From the NCBI RefSeq assembly GCF_022749515.1, contig NZ_CP094242.1, forward strand, positions 1,984,001 through 2,048,000: a stretch of DNA of 64,000 nucleotides, written 5' to 3'. Shown piece after piece: positions 58,210 through 64,000 of this stretch (positions are counted from its first letter, which is position 1; the number at the start of each line of letters is the position of its first letter). This DNA comes from Morococcus cerebrosus (lineage in GTDB: Bacteria > Pseudomonadota > Gammaproteobacteria > Burkholderiales > Neisseriaceae). Both the position numbers and the translations under genes were made by a program. Under the pieces are notes generated by a model. The model was not told the DNA's origin. It saw nothing but the letters and a program-made list of their open reading frames with translations, and did not search any database.

Positions 58210-60246
58210 ATGACCGACAACGTACTGCTCCATTTGGGCGAAGAACCCCGTTTCGACGCCATCCAAACCGCCGACATCAAACCTGCCCTGCAAACCGCCA
58301 TCGCCGAAGCGCGCGCGCAGATTGCCGAAGTCAAAGCCCAAACGCACACCGACTGGGCAAACACCGTCGAGCGTCTGACCGACATCACCGAACGCGTCGG
58401 CAGGATTTGGGGCGTGGTGTCGCACCTCAACTCTGTGGTCGACACACCCGAACTGCGCGCCGTCTATAACGAACTGATGCCCGAAATCACCGTCTTCTTC
58501 ACCGAAATCGGACAAGACATCGAGCTGTACAACCGCTTCAAAGTAATCAAAAACTCCCCCGAATTCGAGACCCTCTCTCCCGCACAAAAAACCAAGCTCA
58601 ACCACGACCTGCGCGATTTCGTCCTCAGCGGCGCGGAACTGCCGCCCGAACAGCAGGCAGAACTGGCGAAACTGCAAACCGAAAGCGCGCAACTCTCCGC
58701 CAAATTCTCGCAAAACGTCTTAGACGCAACCGACGCCTTCGCCCTCTACTTTGACGACGCCGCACCGCTTGCCGGCATCCCCGAAGACTCGCTCGCCATG
58801 TTTGCCGCCGCCGCGCAAAGCGAAGGCAAAACAGGCTACAAAATCGGTTTGCAGATTCCACACTACCTCGCCGTCATCCAATACGCCGACAACCGCGAAC
58901 TGCGCGAACAAATCTACCGCGCCTACGTTACCCGCGCCAGCGAACTTTCAGACGACGGCAAATTCGACAACACCGCCAACATCAACCGCACGCTCGAAAA
59001 CGCCCTGCAAACCGCCAAATTGCTCGGCTTCAAAAACTACGCCGAGCTATCATTGGCAACCAAAATGGCGGACACGCCCGAACAAGTCCTCACCTTCCTG
59101 CACGACCTCGCCCGCCGCGCCAAACCCTACGCCGAAAAAGACCTCGCCGAAGTCAAAGCCTTCGCCCGCGATCGCCTGAACCTCGCCGACCCGCAGCCGT
59201 GGGACTTGAGCTACGCCAGCGAAAAACTGCGCGAAGCCAAATACGCATTCAGCGAAACCGAAGTCAAAAAATACTTCCCCGTCAGCAAAGTCCTGGCAGG
59301 CCTGTTCGCCCAAATCAAAAAACTCTACGGCATCGGATTCGCCGAAAAAACCGTTCCCGTCTGGCACAAAGACGTGCGCTACTTCGAGCTGGAGCAAAAC
59401 GGCAAAACCATAGGCGGCGTCTATATGGACCTCTACGCCCGCGAAGGCAAACGCGGCGGCGCGTGGATGAACGACTACAAAGGCCGCCGCCGCTTCGCCG
59501 ACGGCACGCTGCAACTGCCCACCGCCTACCTCGTCTGCAACTTCACCCCGCCCGTAGGCGGCAAAGAAGCCCGCCTCTCCCATGACGAAATCCTCACCCT
59601 CTTCCACGAAACCGGCCACTGCCTGCACCACCTGCTCACCCAAGTAGACGAACTGGGCGTATCCGGCATCAACGGCGTCGAATGGGACGCAGTCGAGCTG
59701 CCCAGCCAGTTTATGGAAAACTTCGTCTGGGAATACGACGTCTTGGCACAAATGTCCGCCCACGAAGAAACCGGCGTTCCCCTGCCGAAAGAACTCTTCG
59801 ACAAAATGCTCGCCGCCAAAAACTTCCAACGCGGCATGTTCCTCGTCCGCCAGATGGAGTTCGCCCTCTTCGACATGACCATTTACAGCGAAGACGACGA
59901 AGGCCGTCTGAAAAACTGGCCGCAGGTTTTAGACAGCGTGCGCAAAGAAGTCGCCGTCATCCAACCGCCCGAATACAACCGCTTCGCCAACAGCTTCGGC
60001 CACATCTTCGCCGGCGGCTACTCCGCAGGCTATTACAGCTACGCCTGGGCAGAAGTCCTCAGCGCCGACGCCTACGCCGCCTTTGAAGAAAGCGACGACG
60101 TCGCCGCCACAGGCAAACGCTTCTGGCAGGAAATCCTCGCCGTCGGCGGCTCCCGCAGCGCGGCGGAATCCTTCAAAGCCTTCCGCGGACGCGAACCGAG
60201 CATAGACGCACTGCTGCGCCACAGCGGCTTCGACAACGCGGCTTGA
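58210..60246 (+). CDS. prlC: Oligopeptidase A (M3 metallopeptidase)
   Basis: 678 residues. It is a cytoplasmic zinc peptidase that degrades short peptides, including cleaved signal peptides. The zinc motif HETGH is in LFHETGHCLHHLL near residue 468, with the third ligand Glu in GVEWDAVELPSQFMENF. The start at 58210 (AAAGGAAT site) is preferred to 58138, whose extra residues run through a DUS. An AGGCCGTCTGAA, a third DUS dialect, lies inside the coding sequence at 59901-59912. Confidence 0.95.
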   Translation: MTDNVLLHLGEEPRFDAIQTADIKPALQTAIAEARAQIAEVKAQTHTDWANTVERLTDITERVGRIWGVVSHLNSVVDTPELRAVYNELMPEITVFFTEIGQDIELYNRFKVIKNSPEFETLSPAQKTKLNHDLRDFVLSGAELPPEQQAELAKLQTESAQLSAKFSQNVLDATDAFALYFDDAAPLAGIPEDSLAMFAAAAQSEGKTGYKIGLQIPHYLAVIQYADNRELREQIYRAYVTRASELSDDGKFDNTANINRTLENALQTAKLLGFKNYAELSLATKMADTPEQVLTFLHDLARRAKPYAEKDLAEVKAFARDRLNLADPQPWDLSYASEKLREAKYAFSETEVKKYFPVSKVLAGLFAQIKKLYGIGFAEKTVPVWHKDVRYFELEQNGKTIGGVYMDLYAREGKRGGAWMNDYKGRRRFADGTLQLPTAYLVCNFTPPVGGKEARLSHDEILTLFHETGHCLHHLLTQVDELGVSGINGVEWDAVELPSQFMENFVWEYDVLAQMSAHEETGVPLPKELFDKMLAAKNFQRGMFLVRQMEFALFDMTIYSEDDEGRLKNWPQVLDSVRKEVAVIQPPEYNRFANSFGHIFAGGYSAGYYSYAWAEVLSADAYAAFEESDDVAATGKRFWQEILAVGGSRSAAESFKAFRGREPSIDALLRHSGFDNAA

Positions 60247-60300
60247 TGGTAAGGTTGAGGTAAAAACATAGCGGATTCAATATAAAATTCCTGAATCGTC

Positions 60301-60400
60301 ATTCCCGCGCAGGCGGGAATCCAGAACGTAAAGTTGAAGAAACCGTTTTACCCGATAAGTTCCTGTGCGTGCAGCTCTAGATTTCCGCCTGCGCGGGAAT
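60301..60400. repeat. Pair of dRS3-type repeats (NIME-like unit) after prlC
   Basis: ATTCCC-N8-GGGAAT at 60301-60320 (perfect) and ATTTCC-N8-GGGAAT at 60381-60400, facing each other across a 60-base spacer and flanked by GTC/GAC. Similar in layout to the pair at 4728-4825, but with a different spacer. Confidence 0.75.
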
Positions 60401-60435
60401 GACGACGAAGATATTTTTATTTGAAATTTACTATA

Positions 60436-60480
60436 AAAGGTCGTCTGAAAACCGATCGTCAGGCCTTCAGACGACCTTTG
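60436..60480. terminator. DUS hairpin terminator between prlC and the HerA-like gene
   Basis: AAAGGTCGTCTGAAA and TTCAGACGACCTTT between convergent genes. Confidence 0.75.
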
Positions 60481-60495
60481 CCTTCTTTTTACGCC

Positions 60496-62028
60496 TTATT
60501 TTTTAAACATGTTTTTAATAATGCCCATCACGCTGCGGGAGATGGCGTTGGTCACTTGGCGGTTGATTTGGCTGCCGATGGCGTCGGCGACGTTGTAGCC
60601 CAAGCCCTGTCCTGACTTTTTACGCCCGCCGCTCAAGCCGCCGAGCAGTCCGCCGAGTATGCCGGGATCGGCATTGGCGGCTTCTTTTTCAGCGGCTTTT
60701 TGCGCTTTTTCCTGCTCTTTTGCCGCTGCTGCCGCCTCTTTCTCCGCCGCAGCCTGACTGTCGGCTTCGGCTAAGGCTTCAAAGGCGGAATAGTTGTCCA
60801 CCATGTCTTTATAGGTCGGATACAAATCATCGTTTTGGAACAAGCGGTTGCGCTCTTCTGCGGCAAGCGGGGTCAAGGAAGATTGCGGCGGCAGGACGAG
60901 CGCGCGTTCTACCGGCTCGGGCATACCTTTTTCGTCGAGGAAGGAAACAAGTGCTTCGCCGACGCCCAGTTCGGCAATCGCTTCGGCAACTTTGATATTC
61001 GGATTGCTGCGGAAGGTTTCGGCAGCGGCTTTAACCGCTTTCTGGTCGCGCGGCGTGAAGGCGCGCAGGGCGTGTTGCACGCGGTTGCCGAGCTGTCCGA
61101 GGATGGTGTCGGGCAAATCGAGCGGGTTTTGGGTCACGAAATACACGCCCACGCCTTTGGAACGGATCAGGCGCACGACTTGTTCGACCTGCTCCACCAG
61201 CGCATTGGCGGCGTTGTCGAACATCAAATGCGCTTCGTCGAAGAACATCACGAATTTCGGTTTGTCCAAATCGCCGACTTCGGGCAAGGTTTCAAACAAC
61301 TCCGCCAACATCCACAACAAAAACGCGCTGTACATACGCGGCGAGCGCATCAGTTTTTCCGAATTGAGGATATTGATGACACCTTTGCCGTTGTCGGTCT
61401 GCATCCAATCTTGCAGGTTGAGCGACGGCTCGCCGAAGAATTTTTCCGCACCTTCGTTCTCCAGCGTCAAAAGCTGGCGCTGAATCGCGCCGATACTGGC
61501 GGCGGAGACGTTGCCGTAGTGCGTGCGGTATTCCGAGGCGTGGTCGGAAACGTGTTTCAGCATACTGCGCAGGTCTTTCAAATCCAGAATGTGCCAGCCT
61601 TTATCGTCGGCAACTTTAAACACGAGATTCAGCAGGCCTTCCTGCGTGTCGTTCAGGTTCATCAAACGCGCCAGCAACAGCGGACCCATTTCCGAAACGG
61701 TTACGCGCACCGGAATGCCGGTTTCGCCGTAAACATCCCAAAAGCGCACGGGGAAACTTTGCAGCCATTGCTCGCCCAGACCAAACTCGGCAATGCGTTC
61801 GCCCACCTTGCCGCTGGCAGCACCCGCTTGCGCGATGCCCGACAAATCGCCTTTGACGTCAACCAAAAATACAGGAACGCCCTCACTACTGAAGGCTTCC
61901 GCCATACGGCGCAGGGTTACGGTTTTACCCGTACCGGTCGCACCGGCGATCAAGCCGTGGCGGTTCGCCATTTTGCCTTGGATTTCAAGTGTCTTATCGC
62001 CCGCGCGCGCGATGGGGAATGTCGTCAT
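60496..62028 (-). CDS. HerA-like DUF853 family ATPase
   Basis: 510 residues. Walker A GATGTGKT lies at residues 29-36 and Walker B FVMFFDEAHLMFD near 265, both within an FtsK/HerA-type fold (DUF853). SKGVGVYFVTQNPLDLPDTI and QLGNRVQHALRAFTPRDQKA are typical of this family. The C-terminus has an Ala/Glu/Lys coiled coil (about 430-465) and a Gly-rich tail. These proteins are widespread but their role is unknown; a hexameric DNA or protein translocase is a likely guess from the fold. Single gene, AAGGAAA ribosome site. Confidence 0.85.
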   Translation of the reverse strand: MTTFPIARAGDKTLEIQGKMANRHGLIAGATGTGKTVTLRRMAEAFSSEGVPVFLVDVKGDLSGIAQAGAASGKVGERIAEFGLGEQWLQSFPVRFWDVYGETGIPVRVTVSEMGPLLLARLMNLNDTQEGLLNLVFKVADDKGWHILDLKDLRSMLKHVSDHASEYRTHYGNVSAASIGAIQRQLLTLENEGAEKFFGEPSLNLQDWMQTDNGKGVINILNSEKLMRSPRMYSAFLLWMLAELFETLPEVGDLDKPKFVMFFDEAHLMFDNAANALVEQVEQVVRLIRSKGVGVYFVTQNPLDLPDTILGQLGNRVQHALRAFTPRDQKAVKAAAETFRSNPNIKVAEAIAELGVGEALVSFLDEKGMPEPVERALVLPPQSSLTPLAAEERNRLFQNDDLYPTYKDMVDNYSAFEALAEADSQAAAEKEAAAAAKEQEKAQKAAEKEAANADPGILGGLLGGLSGGRKKSGQGLGYNVADAIGSQINRQVTNAISRSVMGIIKNMFKK

Positions 62029-62106
62029 GAAGGTTTCCTTTGATTGGATGGTTTGAAAAATAAGGCTATTTTCTTATGTTTCCACACACAGGGCAACAGA
62101 TAGGCA

Positions 62107-62141
62107 GAAGGTCGTCTGAAAAGTTTTCAGACGACCTTTTA
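62107..62141. terminator. DUS hairpin between dnaK and the HerA-like gene
   Basis: AAGGTCGTCTGAAAA and TTTTCAGACGACCTTTT with virtually no loop. Confidence 0.75.
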
Positions 62142-62158
62142 CTATAAATAATTCAAAC

Positions 62159-62191
62159 AAAAAGCGCGAACCTTGCGATTCGCGCTTTTTT
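62159..62191 (-). terminator. Rho-independent terminator of dnaK
   Basis: AAAAAGCGCGAA, 8-base loop, TTCGCGCTTTTT, just after the dnaK stop on the reverse strand. Confidence 0.85.
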
Positions 62192-62204
62192 CAGACGGTC
62201 TCAA

Positions 62205-64000
62205 TTATTTCTTGTCGTCTTTTACTTCTTCAAAGTCGGCATCTACCACGTCGTCGTCTTTCTTGGCGGAAGACGGTTCGGCTTGTGCGCTTTCGCCTGC
62301 TTGGGCTTCGGCTTGCGCTTGTGCGTAAACCATTTCGCCCAGTTTTTGGCTGGCTGCGCCCAGTGCTTCGGCTTTGGCGTCGATGGCGGCTTTGTCGTCG
62401 CCTTTCACGGCTTCTTCGGCTTCTTTCAACGCGGCTTCGATTTTTTCTTTCTCGGCTGCGTCGAGTTTGTCGCCGTAGTCGGCCAAAGATTTTTTCACGG
62501 AGTGAATCAGGGCTTCGGCTTGGTTGCGTGAAGCGACCAATTCAGTCAGTTTTTTATCTTCCTCAGCATTGGCTTCGGCATCTTTCACCATGCGTTCGAT
62601 TTCTTCTTCGCTCAAGCCTGAAGAACCTTGGATGGTGATGTTGGCGGCTTTGCCTGTGCCTTTGTCTTTGGCGGAAACGTGCAGGATGCCGTTGGCGTCA
62701 ATGTCGAAGATGACTTCGATTTGCGGCATGCCGCGCGGTGCGGGTGCGATGTCGCCCAAGTTGAACTGACCCAAAGATTTGTTGGCGGAAGCACGTTCGC
62801 GTTCGCCTTGCAGCACATGGATGGTTACTGCGCTTTGGTTGTCTTCGGCGGTAGAGAACACTTGCGACGCTTTGGTCGGGATGGTGGTGTTCTTCTGAAT
62901 CAGCTTGGTCATCACACCGCCCATGGTTTCGATACCCAAAGACAGGGGTGTTACGTCCAGCAGCAATACGTCGCTGCGGCCGCCGCTCAATACTTCGCCT
63001 TGAATCGCTGCGCCTACGGCAACGGCTTCGTCAGGGTTCACGTCTTTGCGCGGTTCTTTGCCGAAGAAGTCTCTTACGGCTTCTTGTACTTTCGGCATAC
63101 GGGACTGACCGCCGACCAAAATCACGTCGTCGATGTCGCTGGTGCTCAAGCCGGCATCTTTCAATGCGGTGCGGCAAGGCTCAATAGAGCGGGCAATCAG
63201 GTCTTCAACCAGGCTCTCGAATTTGGCGCGGGTAATTTTCATTGCCAAGTGTTTCGGGCCGGTTGCGTCCATGGTGATGTACGGCAGGTTGATTTCGGTT
63301 TGCTGGCCGCTGGACAATTCGATTTTGGCTTTTTCGGCAGCCTCTTTCAGGCGTTGCAATGCCATCACGTCTTGTTTCAAATCAATGCCTTGGTCTTTTT
63401 TGAACTCGGCGATGATGTAGTCGATGAGGCGTTGGTCGAAGTCTTCACCACCCAAGAAGGTGTCGCCGTTGGTTGCCAATACTTCGAATTGTTTGTCGCC
63501 GTCGAGGTTGGCGATTTCGATGATGGAAATATCGAAGGTACCGCCGCCCAAGTCATATACGGCTACTTTGCGGTCTTTGTTGTCGCCTTTGTCCATACCG
63601 AATGCCAAAGCGGCTGCGGTCGGCTCGTTGATGATGCGTTTTACATCCAAACCGGCGATGCGGCCTGCGTCTTTGGTGGCTTGACGTTGGCTGTCGTTGA
63701 AGTAGGCCGGAACGGTAATCACGGCTTCGGTTACTTTCTCGCCCAAGTAAGATTCGGCGGCTTCTTTCATTTTACGCAGGACTTCTGCGGAAACTTGCGG
63801 CGGAGACAGCTCTTTGCCTTGTGCTTTCACCCATGCGTCGCCGTTGCTGGCTTTGATGATTTCGAAAGGCATGGATTCGATGTCGCGTTGGACTTCTTTG
63901 TCTTCGAATTTATGACCGATCAAACGTTTGACGGCGTAGATGGTGTTTTTAGCGTTGGTTACGGCTTGGCGTTTGGCCGGTGCGCCGACGAGGACTTCGC
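62205..64000 (-). CDS. dnaK: Chaperone DnaK (Hsp70), N-terminus beyond the window edge
   Basis: About 598 residues are visible; by comparison with E. coli DnaK some 45-48 N-terminal residues lie outside the window. DnaK folds and protects proteins with DnaJ and GrpE. The frame reads on past any internal Met to the edge with [20 protein letters not shown]. The phosphate-binding [17 protein letters not shown] and the [10 protein letters not shown] motif are in the ATPase domain; the substrate domain follows from about residue 390; the tail ends [15 protein letters not shown]. Confidence 0.97.
   Translation of the reverse strand, partial: EVLVGAPAKRQAVTNAKNTIYAVKRLIGHKFEDKEVQRDIESMPFEIIKASNGDAWVKAQGKELSPPQVSAEVLRKMKEAAESYLGEKVTEAVITVPAYFNDSQRQATKDAGRIAGLDVKRIINEPTAAALAFGMDKGDNKDRKVAVYDLGGGTFDISIIEIANLDGDKQFEVLATNGDTFLGGEDFDQRLIDYIIAEFKKDQGIDLKQDVMALQRLKEAAEKAKIELSSGQQTEINLPYITMDATGPKHLAMKITRAKFESLVEDLIARSIEPCRTALKDAGLSTSDIDDVILVGGQSRMPKVQEAVRDFFGKEPRKDVNPDEAVAVGAAIQGEVLSGGRSDVLLLDVTPLSLGIETMGGVMTKLIQKNTTIPTKASQVFSTAEDNQSAVTIHVLQGERERASANKSLGQFNLGDIAPAPRGMPQIEVIFDIDANGILHVSAKDKGTGKAANITIQGSSGLSEEEIERMVKDAEANAEEDKKLTELVASRNQAEALIHSVKKSLADYGDKLDAAEKEKIEAALKEAEEAVKGDDKAAIDAKAEALGAASQKLGEMVYAQAQAEAQAGESAQAEPSSAKKDDDVVDADFEEVKDDKK

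Overview
The window reads as a chromosomal segment of a Neisseria species outside the meningococcus/gonococcus group. The evidence is dozens of copies of the 12-mer AGGTCGTCTGAA, singly or as inverted pairs behind genes. From memory this is the DNA uptake sequence (DUS) dialect of the N. mucosa/N. sicca group; meningococci and gonococci use ATGCCGTCTGAA. A Correia element, dRS3-type repeats, and FetA, TbpA/TbpB, IS1655-like and IS1106-like genes fit this. Most of the window is housekeeping DNA, with no prophage, CRISPR array, rRNA or tRNA that I can see.

Layout. 1-6 kb: start of fhs (reverse, cut by the window edge), rsmJ, accB-accC with a broken small membrane-protein gene upstream of accC, and prmA. 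6-8 kb: a NERD-domain gene and an IS630-family element inserted between two DUS arms. 8-16 kb: the full F-type ATP synthase operon atpIBEFHAGDC (reverse) with a good sigma-70 promoter, preceded by parB. 16-19 kb: a five-helix membrane protein, then groES-groEL. 19-27.5 kb: an iron-uptake block with fetA, fetB, a Correia element, a second FetA-like TonB receptor with a Fur box, and a coiled-coil surface lipoprotein. 27.8-32.6 kb: hisB (with an N-terminal helix-turn-helix-like extension), hisC, dacB and lpxH.

32.7-50.3 kb is the most rearranged part. An IS1655-like element sits inside a DUS. An IS1106-like element splits a PIG-L deacetylase gene. After aspS, a DUF502 gene, pldA, rpsT and potD comes tbpB-tbpA, whose flanking DUS are of the meningococcal dialect. 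Upstream of tbpB, murI is reduced to its 3' end and joined to a truncated IS1106-like transposase; that copy is itself interrupted by another IS1106-like element and abuts an IS3-family remnant. 50.7-54.4 kb holds ilvB-ilvH-(monooxygenase)-ilvC, followed by a second IS1655-like copy in a DUS. 55.5-64 kb: a histidine-rich protein with a possible Zur site, an MscS-type channel, a glycosyltransferase-like gene, prlC, two dRS3 repeats, a HerA-like ATPase and dnaK (cut by the window edge).

The most notable points are: (1) both IS1655-like copies are inserted at the same base and in the same orientation in the DUS, and their right end rebuilds an intact DUS; (2) the tbpBA locus carries a foreign DUS dialect, which points to import from the meningococcal lineage; (3) a TonB receptor next to a coiled-coil, TbpB-barrel-like lipoprotein may be an undescribed two-part receptor; (4) IS activity appears to have truncated murI, a gene that is normally essential.
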